Numbered from the stretch's first letter, positions 1 to 12,171 are shown. The stretch: DNA of 33,769 nt from Desulfofustis sp. (GCA_022340565.1 JAJDNR010000221.1:1-33769); one strand, 5' to 3'. The notes: generated by a model from the sequence alone, not told the origin. Numbers and translations are program-made.

Positions 1-1
1 C

Positions 2-901
2 TTGAAAATAAGCAGTCCCTGGCTTCCAACGCTGAGCCTGATGATGGCGATGCTGCTGTGGTCCAGTTCATTTATCGCCCTGAAAATCGCCTTCCAAGGC
101 TACCAGCCGATGATTGTCATCCTCGGCCGCATGGTCGTCGGCAGCATCTGCTTTCTTTTCTTTCACAAACAGCTCCGCCACATTCCCTTCAGAAAAGAGG
201 ACTTCAAGTACCTGCTCTTCATGGCCGTCTGCGAGCCGTGCATCTATTTCATGTTCGAGGCCAAGGCCCTGCAGCTCACGTCGGCTTCCCAGGCTGGCCT
301 GATAACGGCCATGCTGCCGCTCCTGGTGGCCCTCGGCGCGGCCGTTTTTCTGAAGGAACGGGTATCGCTGAAAACCCTGTTCGGCTTCGCGGTCGCCATC
401 TCGGGGGCATGCTGGCTGAGCCTGGCGGGAAATGGGTCGAGCTCCGCGCCGGATCCGCTGCTGGGAAATTTTTTGGAGTTTCTCGCGATGGTCGCGGCGA
501 CCGGCTATACGCTGTCGCTGAAACGCCTCAGCGCACGCTACTCAGCGATTTTTCTGACCGCCGTGCAATCCTGGGTGGGTGCGATCTTTTTCTCGCTGTT
601 CCTGCTTCATCCGGGCATCGACATCCCCCGCGAGTTTTATCCCATTCCCGCGCTTGCGGTGGTGTATCTCGGCGGTTTCGTGACCCTGGGAGCCTATCTT
701 TCGTATAATTACGGGGTCAGCAAGATATCCGCCAGCCAGGCCTCGGCCTTCGTGAACCTGATTCCGGTATTCACCGTGGTCTTGGGGTTTGTCGTGCTCG
801 GCGAGCGTTTCACCGCCGAGCAGTATTTCGCGACCCTGCTGGTGCTGGCCGGGGTCTTTATCAGCCAGCGTCGGCAGACAGTACAGAGCCTGTATGCATA
901 G
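2..901 (+). CDS. EamA/DMT-family permease (possibly 5'-truncated)
   Basis: Integral membrane protein of the drug/metabolite transporter superfamily, which usually exports small metabolites or amino acids; the substrate cannot be read from sequence. About ten hydrophobic segments fall into two EamA repeats, roughly residues 10-140 and 155-292. The internal stretch with PLLVALGAAVFLKERVS (about 105-121) and its counterpart with FTVVLGFVVLGERF (about 255-268) are the typical E-R signatures near the end of each repeat. The 299 aa length is normal. The apparent start is a TTG at base 2 with only one base upstream, so the true start may lie outside the window. No ribosome binding site can be judged. 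Nothing ties it functionally to its neighbours, and the next gene is convergent. Confidence 0.85.
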   Translation: MKISSPWLPTLSLMMAMLLWSSSFIALKIAFQGYQPMIVILGRMVVGSICFLFFHKQLRHIPFRKEDFKYLLFMAVCEPCIYFMFEAKALQLTSASQAGLITAMLPLLVALGAAVFLKERVSLKTLFGFAVAISGACWLSLAGNGSSSAPDPLLGNFLEFLAMVAATGYTLSLKRLSARYSAIFLTAVQSWVGAIFFSLFLLHPGIDIPREFYPIPALAVVYLGGFVTLGAYLSYNYGVSKISASQASAFVNLIPVFTVVLGFVVLGERFTAEQYFATLLVLAGVFISQRRQTVQSLYA

Positions 902-1042
902 CGCGGAGTCCATTCCATCCCATCGCCCTGCGTTGCTCGCTGCGGTGCCTGCTCACAGCGCTACCAGGCAGCTTCGCCGGCTCCTCGCTCGCGCCTTGCC
1001 CGAGTGGGCGCCCTGAACTTATGTCGCTCTGCGTAGAAAGGG

Positions 1043-1600
1043 TCAGTAATCGACTCCCGGCTGGGGCTCGATGTCCTTGCGGTAGGCATGCTTGATCTCT
1101 TCGACGCGGCTGGCCGTATCGGCCCGTTCTATCACCTCCGGATGGGCGTCGCGGCCGGTCATGACCAGGTGCAGCAGCTCCGGCTTGTTATCGAGAATGG
1201 CGATGACCTGTTCAAGATCCACCAGTTTGAGCTGCAGTGCGTTGTTGATTTCATCGAGCACGATCAGATCGTAGGCTCCTGAGGACATCTTCTGATCGAC
1301 CAGTTGGAGCGCATCCTGGGCGTTTTTACGATGTTCCGAATGGGGGTAGGGGTTGCCCTGGATGCCGCAGAAGCCCTTGCCGGTCGCATGGAGTTCGACG
1401 AGGCCGCCGAGCAGCTTGACACCATCCCACTCGCCTGAATAGATGTCGCCCTTCATGAACTGGATGACGCATGCCCGCATACCATGGCCGGCGGCCCGCA
1501 GCACCATGCCCATCGCGCTGGTTGTCTTGCCTTTGCCGTTGCCGGTCAGCACGACGACAAGGCCACACCGTTTTTCAGGTATGAGTTTGGTTATTTCCAT
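1043..1600 (-). CDS. cobO: Cob(I)yrinic acid a,c-diamide adenosyltransferase (CobO/BtuR family)
   Basis: Transfers the 5'-deoxyadenosyl group of ATP to the reduced cobalt of a corrinoid, a step in adenosylcobalamin synthesis or salvage; cytoplasmic. Residues 20-27 form the characteristic CobA/CobO P-loop GNGKGKTT, preceded by the hydrophobic strand LVVVLT. QFMKG (about 48-52) and VLDEINNAL (about 114-122) are also family signatures. At 185 aa it is slightly shorter than the usual ~195-200 aa, mainly at the N-terminus. It lies 32 bp behind the HTH/lysine-rich protein gene on the same strand, so the two are probably co-transcribed. No other cobalamin gene is present. The reaction is known for the family; the link to the upstream gene is inference. 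Confidence 0.9.
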   Translation of the reverse strand: MEITKLIPEKRCGLVVVLTGNGKGKTTSAMGMVLRAAGHGMRACVIQFMKGDIYSGEWDGVKLLGGLVELHATGKGFCGIQGNPYPHSEHRKNAQDALQLVDQKMSSGAYDLIVLDEINNALQLKLVDLEQVIAILDNKPELLHLVMTGRDAHPEVIERADTASRVEEIKHAYRKDIEPQPGVDY

Positions 1601-1632
1601 CGGAGTTCCCCGACACGGTGAAGGAATTGGCT

Positions 1633-2202
1633 CTACGCGTTCTTGCTCTTGCCTTTTTTCTTCCCGCCACGCTTTTTCTTTTTGTCTTTCCTGGTTTTTG
1701 CCGATTTATCTTTCTTGCCCTGTTCTTTTTTCTTGGCCTTTGCTTTTTTCTTGGCCTTTGCTTCTTTCCTAGCTTTCGTTTTCTTGAGTGCTTTGTCTTT
1801 GGAGTCTTTGTTCTTACGGCCGGATTTGGGTTTCTTCCCGTCCTTCTTGACGGAACCTGCTTTTTCTTTTTTGTTCCGGGCCTTCTCCTCGGCTACCGTC
1901 TTCACCGTCTTCTTCTGCGCCTGGCCCTGCCCGGTCCGCTCTCTGACAAGCGAGCGGATATCTCCCAGCAGCTCTTCGGGAAACACCTGCAGACGGGTGT
2001 TTCGAAACCTGGTAATCCAGTACCGGACCTGGGCGGTGCTGAGGCCGGCGACCCCGGCCGCCTGATCGATGGTGGAACCGGCATCGACAGCGAGCAGCGC
2101 CTGGGCCCGCTGGCTGTACGGAACGACGGACTGGGCGATGGCCTCGAGTACCAGCGATTCTTCTTCGGTAATCGACAATGCATAGCCGGGATTCTCGCTC
2201 AT
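1633..2202 (-). CDS. HTH protein with a histone-H1-like lysine-rich tail
   Basis: Unnamed protein of 189 aa in two parts. Residues ~10-75 look like a helix-turn-helix: a segment with RAQALLAVDAG followed by IDQAAGVAGLSTAQVRYWITRFR, resembling HTH domains found alone or fused to other domains in Desulfobacterota. From ~95 to the end the chain is almost only Lys, Ala, Gly, Arg, Ser and Glu, with AKKKAK-type repeats like histone H1 or the bacterial H1-like HctB/AlgP tails. Such tails bind nucleic acid without sequence preference, so a nucleoid-associated or regulatory role is plausible but unproven. The start was chosen at the ATG at 2202, because AAAGGAG sits seven bases before it; an ATG 21 bases further upstream has no comparable site. 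cobO follows after 32 bp. Confidence 0.7.
   Translation of the reverse strand: MSENPGYALSITEEESLVLEAIAQSVVPYSQRAQALLAVDAGSTIDQAAGVAGLSTAQVRYWITRFRNTRLQVFPEELLGDIRSLVRERTGQGQAQKKTVKTVAEEKARNKKEKAGSVKKDGKKPKSGRKNKDSKDKALKKTKARKEAKAKKKAKAKKKEQGKKDKSAKTRKDKKKKRGGKKKGKSKNA
1726..1761 (-). repeat. Two exact 18-bp tandem units inside the lysine-rich tail
   Basis: An 18-bp unit (1726-1743) is repeated exactly at 1744-1761, and a degenerate third copy follows at 1762-1779. Each unit encodes six residues of the Ala/Lys tail. Exact identity at the DNA level, not just the protein level, implies recent duplication by slippage, so tail length may vary between strains. Confidence 0.85.
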
Positions 2203-2308
2203 GGTAATCTCCTTTGTGAACATTGAGAGGTTATTTTTCCCTAGAATATCTGTCGTTTATCCTCCAAAAACTATGTGCCGAAGAAGTGATTTGTAAAGAC
2301 ATTTGTGC

Positions 2309-3403
2309 TCAGCTTCGGTCAAGGTGCGCAGTTTTCTGCCAGAACTGCTCCGACACATATGCATACAGATCCAGGTCGTGAACCACCAGCGGCCGCAGGA
2401 CTTCCCGCACCGCAGGGCGGCCCAGATCGAACAAGCGGTAGGATGCGGATCTGTTTGATCGCAGATCCTGGGACTGGGGATCCAGTCCCAGATCTTCGCA
2501 GAATCGATCCCTGAATGCATCGTAGGCCTCGGTCAGCCCGATGGAGCGAAACCTTTTGAGATTTGTAACGGCTTTGTCGAGATCGTCGGGTTTTACCCGG
2601 CCGGGCCGATAGTCGAGGAAGTAGCGGGTCTGGATATTGTCGAAGAAATCGAGTTCGAAGTCGGCCAGCCCCTCCACGAACGCCCGGATCTCGTCAGGCT
2701 CGGAGAAATCGATATCGTTGAGTTTATCGGACAGCCGCTTTACCGTTTCATTGTGGCGGTAAGCATAATGGGCCTCGACACCGGCTCCAGGCCTCACCCC
2801 CCGAACGTAGTTCAGATGCGAATGAAGTTGCGAGAACGGTTCGCGGATGATCGAATAGTATGCACAGGAAGAAATCCCCAGCTGCTCCATCTCGTAGAGC
2901 GGCAGATGGCCCGCGATAAAATCCGCGCCGGCGGCAACTGCAGCGCGCTGATCGCGGTCTATCCGCTCGATATGGGTTTGAAAGCGGCTTCCCGCATAAC
3001 AGCACCGAGCGAATGCGTTGAACGAGGTTCCGGCGGTTTTGGGGATGTGCATGAAACAGACGGGGCTGCGATGGTGCGGCCGCAGCATGTCGATGTTCCC
3101 GCAGTCGATTGCCGCAACCGGCGTTTTTGATGAATCGAAATAGAGATATAACCGGTCGAAATCTGCCGGATCGAAGCTATCGGGGAAGCTGAAATCAAAC
3201 CCGCAGACCCCGTCGGGATGCAGGTTCAGTGTGACCAGATCCGGTCGATACCGGTTGTTCGTGAATTCACCGAGAAGCGTCGTGTCGGCCGCCGCAGCGA
3301 TCGACACCGGCCGGGTCTTGTGGAGCCGGTGAAAGCACCAGCCGGAGATAAACCGGCCATTGACCCTGTCGAGCGACCAGCGGTAAAGTTTGTGAACGAT
3401 CAT
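2309..3403 (-). CDS. Sulfotransferase-family protein with an extra N-terminal domain
   Basis: Probable PAPS-dependent sulfotransferase of the Sulfotransfer_2 type, which sulfates glycans or other hydroxylated acceptors. The 5'-phosphosulfate loop is HIPKTAGTSFN at residues 119-129. AGHLPLYE follows at 164-171, and the 3'-phosphate-binding segment is REPFSQLHSHLNY at 187-199. Residues ~1-100 form an additional domain (GWCFHR at 21-26, NRYRPDLV at 50-57, HPDGVCGF at 62-69). I have the impression of similar N-terminal modules on other deltaproteobacterial sulfo- and glycosyltransferases, but cannot verify this here. No signal peptide or membrane segment is visible. It stands alone between the serine hydrolase and HTH genes, 70 bp behind the former. 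The acceptor is unknown. Confidence 0.75.
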   Translation of the reverse strand: MIVHKLYRWSLDRVNGRFISGWCFHRLHKTRPVSIAAAADTTLLGEFTNNRYRPDLVTLNLHPDGVCGFDFSFPDSFDPADFDRLYLYFDSSKTPVAAIDCGNIDMLRPHHRSPVCFMHIPKTAGTSFNAFARCCYAGSRFQTHIERIDRDQRAAVAAGADFIAGHLPLYEMEQLGISSCAYYSIIREPFSQLHSHLNYVRGVRPGAGVEAHYAYRHNETVKRLSDKLNDIDFSEPDEIRAFVEGLADFELDFFDNIQTRYFLDYRPGRVKPDDLDKAVTNLKRFRSIGLTEAYDAFRDRFCEDLGLDPQSQDLRSNRSASYRLFDLGRPAVREVLRPLVVHDLDLYAYVSEQFWQKTAHLDRS

Positions 3404-3437
3404 CGGCTCCGTACGGAGGCACCTGCAGGTTCAGGAA

Positions 3438-3458
3438 TTTCCGGAATGAAACCGGAAA
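3438..3458 (-). other. Small inverted repeat between serine hydrolase and sulfotransferase genes
   Basis: TTTCCGG and CCGGAAA are separated by seven bases, in the 70-bp gap downstream of the serine hydrolase stop. There is no run of T on the minus strand after it, so it is at best a weak terminator or an mRNA 3'-end structure. Confidence 0.35.
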
Positions 3459-3473
3459 CGAAGTGCACTCCTG

Positions 3474-5033
3474 TTACATCAATTGATAGCGCTTCTTCAT
3501 CTCCTTGTACACCAGCGTCGATACCTGGCGAATCACATTGCCGCGGGTCAGCATCCAGTTCCCGTAGTTGCTCGCCCGGGATTCGCGCTCGATGATGCCG
3601 ACCAGGGCATAGGGGTAGCGGTTGCCCTGCCGGTCTTTGGGGACCAGAATTCCCATGTCGCCGCAGAGGTGTGCGGTGGAACCGGTTTTATTGTAGACCA
3701 GTGTCCCCTGCGGAATCGGGGTGCCGTTGTAGAGCCGGTCACGCCCGGGCAGCGACATGAGCCTCCGGATCTCTTTGCCATAGGGGAGTTGATCCGCCCA
3801 CAGGGCTTGCAGAAACCGGATGTAATCAGAGGGCAGGGCGCTGTTCTTGTAGGTCCTGCCACCTGCCGGAATATATTCGATGATCGACGTATTCTTGAAG
3901 ATTGAACCGTAATGGGTCCGCAGAATCCGATCGCATTCGGCAGGGCCGCCCGCCATCCGCATCACCCAGTTGGTGGCCGAGTTGTTGGAGCGCTGGATCA
4001 TCAGCTCCATATTGCGCCGGCTTTGCGGCCCGTACTTCAGCTGTCCGTCCTTTACCTTGTGGAAGAAGGCCAGGGCAACGAATGGCTTGATCATGCTCGC
4101 TGCCTGAAACACCTGATCTGCATTGATATCGACGATGCTCTTTCCCCTGGTGAGGTCGTAGACCATCCAGCCGGTCTTCTCGTCGCTGTCAAGCTTCCCC
4201 TGACGGCGGAGTTCCTTGATGAACAGCTCGATCGATGATTCAAAAGTCCCCGATGCGGGCAGGATCTCCAGCGCCGGACGCTGCTCAGTCGGCTGCTCTG
4301 CAGGCTCGGGCCTTACTTTGGCGACATCGCGTACCACCGTCTGCACCTCGGGCTCCCCTCCGGGCCCCTCGATCACGGTGGTTTCAGCCGGCTGCTCCGG
4401 CTGCTCCTGATCGTTGAGGTAACTCGACTCTCCGAAGACCTCCGGACGATTGCGTTCGGCGATGATGGTGGTGGAGATCTTTCTTCGTTTCAGCAGCTTG
4501 GCATGTTTTTTGGCCACCGCGTAAGTCGACGAGCGATCGCCCCGGCGCCGGTAGATCAAGGTGTAGTTATTGCGGTCGGTCTGCTCGATAAACAGGTTCT
4601 TTCCGACCTCGTTGCCGAGATAGCTGTAGACCTTGGCATAGCGCTTCTTCATGTCTTCGAGATTGGGTCCCAGTCCGTAACTGACGTTGTACAATTCGAA
4701 GTAGCCGCTGTCCTCCACCGCGAAACATTCCGACAAACCGTTTTCAAGCAGCAGCTGGCTGTGCTTGATCATCAACTGAGCCGAGCTCAGGGCGGTGCCG
4801 TTGTGATCGTAGACGACGCCGAATCCCCCCTGTTTACGGCCGACGATCCGCAGGTGCGCTGCCTCCTCGGACCCCAGAATTTCTTCAAGTTGGCTCTGGT
4901 AATCAAGGACGTTATCGAGATCGTCATCCCAGATGTAGGCAATATCGTATTGGATGGATTCGGAACAGAGCAGGGCCGGAATGAAAAAAATCACAAAAAA
5001 CGTTGAAAAAAACCTTAATAAATATCTCAACAT
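3474..5033 (-). CDS. Exported serine hydrolase, class A beta-lactamase-like fold, SPOR-like N-terminal region
   Basis: 519 aa. A hydrophobic N-terminus (residues 4-22, ending LLCSES) is a signal peptide or lipobox-like segment. Residues ~60-200 hold two similar alpha/beta units (for example YDHNGTALSSAQLMIKHSQ and YRRRGDRSSTYAVAKKHAK) that resemble SPOR-type peptidoglycan-binding repeats. A Pro/Glu-rich linker spans ~207-258. The C-terminal half is a penicillin-recognising serine hydrolase: S313-M-I-K316, S349-N-N351 and K449-T-G451 match the SxxK, SxN and KTG motifs. The general-base glutamate of true class A beta-lactamases is not where expected: the stretch before IPAGGRTYKN reads KNTSIIEY. 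A peptidoglycan-directed enzyme is therefore more likely than a resistance enzyme. A TATAAT lies only 11-16 bases before the start codon, so the leader would be very short or a later start is used. Confidence 0.75.
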   Translation of the reverse strand: MLRYLLRFFSTFFVIFFIPALLCSESIQYDIAYIWDDDLDNVLDYQSQLEEILGSEEAAHLRIVGRKQGGFGVVYDHNGTALSSAQLMIKHSQLLLENGLSECFAVEDSGYFELYNVSYGLGPNLEDMKKRYAKVYSYLGNEVGKNLFIEQTDRNNYTLIYRRRGDRSSTYAVAKKHAKLLKRRKISTTIIAERNRPEVFGESSYLNDQEQPEQPAETTVIEGPGGEPEVQTVVRDVAKVRPEPAEQPTEQRPALEILPASGTFESSIELFIKELRRQGKLDSDEKTGWMVYDLTRGKSIVDINADQVFQAASMIKPFVALAFFHKVKDGQLKYGPQSRRNMELMIQRSNNSATNWVMRMAGGPAECDRILRTHYGSIFKNTSIIEYIPAGGRTYKNSALPSDYIRFLQALWADQLPYGKEIRRLMSLPGRDRLYNGTPIPQGTLVYNKTGSTAHLCGDMGILVPKDRQGNRYPYALVGIIERESRASNYGNWMLTRGNVIRQVSTLVYKEMKKRYQLM

Positions 5034-5298
5034 GCTGTAATTATTATATTAATTTTCTATTCTTAGGGGGCTGCCCGACCAGTATAACAGAACAGGTCCG
5101 CGATCTCCTCTAAAAAATGCAGGCGACCTGAGGTCCGCGTGATCGAAGCGAAATCCCCTGGTATTATTCCGATTTCCAGCCTGCTCTTGCCCCCGTGACC
5201 GATGTCTGTTATTACTAGCAGCCGATACACACCGTCCGGAGCATCGGCCAACCCGCTGATCGTGAACCGGCGGAACCACACGGAAGAAAAACAGGTTC

Positions 5299-5997
5299 AT
5301 GAAGCACGTCACGCTCACCCTCATGCTCGCTGCATCAGCCTCGATCATTTCCATGGCTGCAGCCTCTCCCGAGGAGCAGCCGGTTCATATCGCAAGAGCA
5401 GCCCTGCCGGTCAAATTCGATAACGTGGTGGAAACCATCATGATCGACAATCAGCGCTACGAGGTGCCCGAGCCGTGGGCCGGGAACCGACTGTTTCCAA
5501 CCACCCGGAACCTCGACGAGCTCAGGCCGATCCCCCCGGAATACGCGTATGACGGAAGCGAGATCTACATTCTTGCAGAAGCGTTGGAACCGTTTGTGGA
5601 AATGGCTGCACGGGCCCACCAAGACGGCGTCGAACTGCTTGCGGAGTCGGCCTATCGCTCCGTACATTACCAGGCCCGTATTTTCAAGAAGCGGATGAAA
5701 GAAGGCTATCGTTACGAGGATATCGTCCGCTACGTTGCCCCTCCCGGATATTCTCAGCACATGCTCGGCACGGCGATCGATTTCTATCCGAGCAATTGGG
5801 AATTCGCCGAATCTGAACAGTACCGATGGCTGCAGGAGCATGCCGGTGAATTCGGGTTCGAAGAGACCTTTTCCCGTCACAATCGATACAACATTTCCTG
5901 GGAATCCTGGCACTGGAACTATGTGGGCAAGGCTGAACCCGGCCTGACTGCCGGCATCGGCATCGACATCGAAGAGGAGATTGAACGTATAGAATAG
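5299..5997 (+). CDS. VanY/DdcB-type D-alanyl-D-alanine carboxypeptidase
   Basis: Zinc peptidase that trims the terminal D-Ala of peptidoglycan stem peptides in the periplasm. It has a signal peptide (residues ~1-22, LTLMLAASASIISMAAAS). The catalytic domain shows SAYRSVHYQ (117-125), SQHMLGTAIDF (152-162, zinc ligands H154 and D161) and WESWHWNYVG (201-210, catalytic E202, zinc ligand H205), the complete peptidase family M15B set. At 232 aa it is of usual length. It is divergent from the beta-lactamase-fold gene across a 265-bp gap, so a cell-wall pair is plausible. The Shine-Dalgarno sequence is weak (CAGG just before the ATG). It converges on the FadR-type regulator gene with only 19 bp between stops. 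Confidence 0.87.
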   Translation: MKHVTLTLMLAASASIISMAAASPEEQPVHIARAALPVKFDNVVETIMIDNQRYEVPEPWAGNRLFPTTRNLDELRPIPPEYAYDGSEIYILAEALEPFVEMAARAHQDGVELLAESAYRSVHYQARIFKKRMKEGYRYEDIVRYVAPPGYSQHMLGTAIDFYPSNWEFAESEQYRWLQEHAGEFGFEETFSRHNRYNISWESWHWNYVGKAEPGLTAGIGIDIEEEIERIE

Positions 5998-6016
5998 CGG
6001 AAAGGGGGGTACCGGC

Positions 6017-6742
6017 TCAGTCCTTGACGCCCTCCGGTTCCCCGTTGATCAGGCGGTTCAGCAGCGATTCGACATAGGAGAGATGGGCCTCCATGCGATT
6101 CTGGGCGCGCCGTTCATCTCTGGCCTTGATCGCCTCGACGATGTCGCAATGTTGCTGGTACATGTAATCGGTTTCATCGTTGAAGTAACAGAGCCCGACC
6201 TTCTCCTTCAGAAGATCATAGATCGAAAACATCAGATGGGTCTGGATCTTGTTGTGGGTCGCTTCGGCGATGGCCAGGTGGAAGGCCGCATCCTCATCGG
6301 TAAACGACTTGTTGTCCCTGAGCTTCTGACCCATCTTCTCCAGACATTTCTCCAACCGCTCGATATCGTCCTGAGTGGCCCTTTTGGCGGCCAGCCTGAC
6401 ATTGCCGGTTTCGATGATCGAACGTGACTCGATCAACTCGAGCGAGACCTTCATATCCTCCTTCAGGAGGTGATGCAGCGGTTCGGTGATATTACTCGGA
6501 ACCAGCGATTTGACCCGGGTCCGGCGCCGCTGCGCCATCTGCACGAATCCCATGGTAGACAGTGTGTTCAATGCCTCGCGCAGGGTCGGTCGGCTGACAT
6601 TGAATACTTTCATGAGTTCTCGTTCAGGGGGAAGTGCATCGCCGGGTTTCAGCCTGCCGTTGGCGATCAGGCTTTTTACCTGATCGACGATCTGTGCTGA
6701 GACCTTCCTCTGTTCAATCGCTCGGAATACGTTGTCTTCCAT
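6017..6742 (-). CDS. FadR/GlcC-type transcriptional regulator (GntR family, FCD domain)
   Basis: Probable repressor or dual regulator of the hydroxyacid island. The N-terminal winged helix contains LKPGDALPPERELMKVFNVS and RPTLREALNTLSTMGFV. The C-terminal all-helical FCD ligand domain carries the conserved metal-site pattern: Asp/His in DEDAAFHLAIAEATHN, then His in QQHCDIVEAI and His in AHLSYVE. Family members such as GlcC, LldR and PdhR sense 2-hydroxy- or 2-oxo-acids and bind TGGT-N3-ACCA-like palindromes; two such sites occur at 19459-19471 and 20090-20106. It is the last gene of the leftward operon, 61 bp behind PFOR across a strong hairpin. I chose the ATG at 6742 over an upstream GTG (6754), because AGG precedes the ATG at suitable spacing and the GTG has none. 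Confidence 0.87.
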   Translation of the reverse strand: MEDNVFRAIEQRKVSAQIVDQVKSLIANGRLKPGDALPPERELMKVFNVSRPTLREALNTLSTMGFVQMAQRRRTRVKSLVPSNITEPLHHLLKEDMKVSLELIESRSIIETGNVRLAAKRATQDDIERLEKCLEKMGQKLRDNKSFTDEDAAFHLAIAEATHNKIQTHLMFSIYDLLKEKVGLCYFNDETDYMYQQHCDIVEAIKARDERRAQNRMEAHLSYVESLLNRLINGEPEGVKD

Positions 6743-6762
6743 AGTGGCCTGCACTGCTGAAC

Positions 6763-6787
6763 GGGACAGGGGGATCCCCCCTGTCCC
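6763..6787 (-). terminator. Strong hairpin between PFOR and the regulator gene
   Basis: An 11-bp perfect G/C-rich stem (GGGACAGGGGG pairing with CCCCCTGTCCC) with a 3-base loop fills the gap between the PFOR stop and the regulator start. No T-run follows on the minus strand, so it is not a standard intrinsic terminator. An attenuator or an mRNA-stabilising/processing structure that lowers regulator expression relative to PFOR is the likeliest reading. Confidence 0.5.
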
Positions 6788-6803
6788 TGGTTTGATATCC
6801 GGC

Positions 6804-10830
<4,027 letters not shown>

Positions 10831-12171
10831 TCAGGCGGTAAGTCCCTCCTTATATGCCGTCATCTCCGAGATATGGAAAATCTTCGTGTTCAAGCCATGC
10901 TTTCTGATTCCCCAGGCGAGTTGGATCATACAGGCGGGGCAGCTGGTCACGAGAATGTCCGCTTCGGTTTTTTTGAGATTGCCGATTTTACGGTCGAGAA
11001 CTTTCTGGGAAAGATCGTAGTGGGTCAGCGCATAGGACCCTGCTCCGCCGCAGCACCAGTCAGCCTCGGCCATTTCCCTGAATTCCACGTTGGGTATCGA
11101 CTTGAGCAGCTCGCGGCTTTCCGATTTGATGCCCTGCCCGCGCACCGCATGGCACGGATCGTGGTAGGTAACCACCGTTTTGCCGCTGTTCTTCATTACC
11201 GCCTGTACTGCAGCGCTGCCTGAACCATGGGCGTCGTGATAGCTGTCGACGACCGCTGCTTCCTTGTCCCCGGAGGCTCCGAACTCGGCGGTATAGAGGA
11301 ACTCGACCACGTCCCTGAGCTTTTTACGGGTCTCCTCGACCAGCTCCAGTTTCTGGGGTTCGCCGGCAAAGACTTTCCTATACTCCTTGAGAAACGATGC
11401 ACAGCTCGAACAGTCAGTGACGATCACGTCGACATCGGCTTCGGCAAAGACCTTGAGATTTTTCTCGGCGAGCACCTTGGTGTTCTCGATATCACCGTAG
11501 CTCCACGGGGGCAACCCGCAGCAGCAGTTGTTCAGGACCGTTACCGACTTGCCGATCCGTTTCAGGGAGTTGAATGTCGCGGCGCCGGCATCTACCTGGA
11601 TTACATCGACACCACAGCCGACGAAATAGCCTATGTTGAGGTCTTTACCCTGGCCTGCGTAAGTTTCCGGCCTGGTCGTGCCGCGAAATGAGGTGGTCGG
11701 CAGTTTCTCAACGATGCCCTCGGCCTTGGGCAGATCCCTGCCGAAAATACGCAGCAGCCCCATCGCCTTGGCAACTTTCGAGGCGCCGGAATTTTTCCCC
11801 AGCGCCGCAGCCCGTGCAGCCAGGTGAAGCCGCTTCGGATAGGGCAGGAGGTGCTCGAACAACAGCCGGTGGGCCGGCTTCTTGCCGACTCTTTCGAAAT
11901 ACTCCGAGCGGGCGTTGAGGACCAGGTCGGCCGTCGGCACCGCGCCGAAGCAGTTGGTCGTGCAGGCCCCGCAGCCAAGGCAGGTGAACAGCGGATCTTC
12001 CAGTTCGTGATTCCACTCAACCCGCCCTTCGATAAGCCCTCTGAGCATCGCCAGCCGCCCCCGGGCAACTCCCGATTCGTGTCCTGTGGCCCTGAAGATC
12101 GGGCAGGCGACGTGACAGAAACCGCATTTATTACACTTCGCAATAGCATCATAATTGGCTGACACAGTCAT
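10831..12171 (-). CDS. glcF: Glycolate oxidase iron-sulfur subunit (GlcF-like, CCG-domain)
   Basis: Electron-transfer subunit that takes electrons from the FAD subunit(s) of a 2-hydroxyacid dehydrogenase. Two [4Fe-4S] motifs lie at C13-C16-C19-C23 and C64-C67-C70-C74. Two cysteine-rich CCG-type domains follow, with NNCCCGLPPWSYGD (~200) and DWCCGGAGSYALTHYD (~365), each preceded or followed by GC or SCPAC segments, as in GlcF, GlpC and HdrB-like proteins. At 446 aa it is slightly longer than E. coli GlcF (~407). GAGGAAATAAACC precedes the ATG. It lies 59 bp downstream of the GlcD-GlcE fusion gene, which fixes its partner. The electron acceptor beyond it (quinone, ETF or another carrier) is not indicated. 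Confidence 0.92.
   Translation of the reverse strand: MTVSANYDAIAKCNKCGFCHVACPIFRATGHESGVARGRLAMLRGLIEGRVEWNHELEDPLFTCLGCGACTTNCFGAVPTADLVLNARSEYFERVGKKPAHRLLFEHLLPYPKRLHLAARAAALGKNSGASKVAKAMGLLRIFGRDLPKAEGIVEKLPTTSFRGTTRPETYAGQGKDLNIGYFVGCGVDVIQVDAGAATFNSLKRIGKSVTVLNNCCCGLPPWSYGDIENTKVLAEKNLKVFAEADVDVIVTDCSSCASFLKEYRKVFAGEPQKLELVEETRKKLRDVVEFLYTAEFGASGDKEAAVVDSYHDAHGSGSAAVQAVMKNSGKTVVTYHDPCHAVRGQGIKSESRELLKSIPNVEFREMAEADWCCGGAGSYALTHYDLSQKVLDRKIGNLKKTEADILVTSCPACMIQLAWGIRKHGLNTKIFHISEMTAYKEGLTA

Noticed and set aside
902-1042. GC-rich stretch after the EamA gene as a possible REP-type repeat
   Set aside because: Only a weak 5-bp hairpin (GCCTG...CAGGC) is visible and no second copy occurs in the window, so repeat status cannot be supported.
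1618-2226. Very hydrophobic open frame (Phe/Leu-rich) on the + strand
   Set aside because: It is the complement of the lysine-rich tail: AAA/AAG codons read backwards give TTT/CTT. The minus-strand frame has the ribosome binding site and HTH domain.
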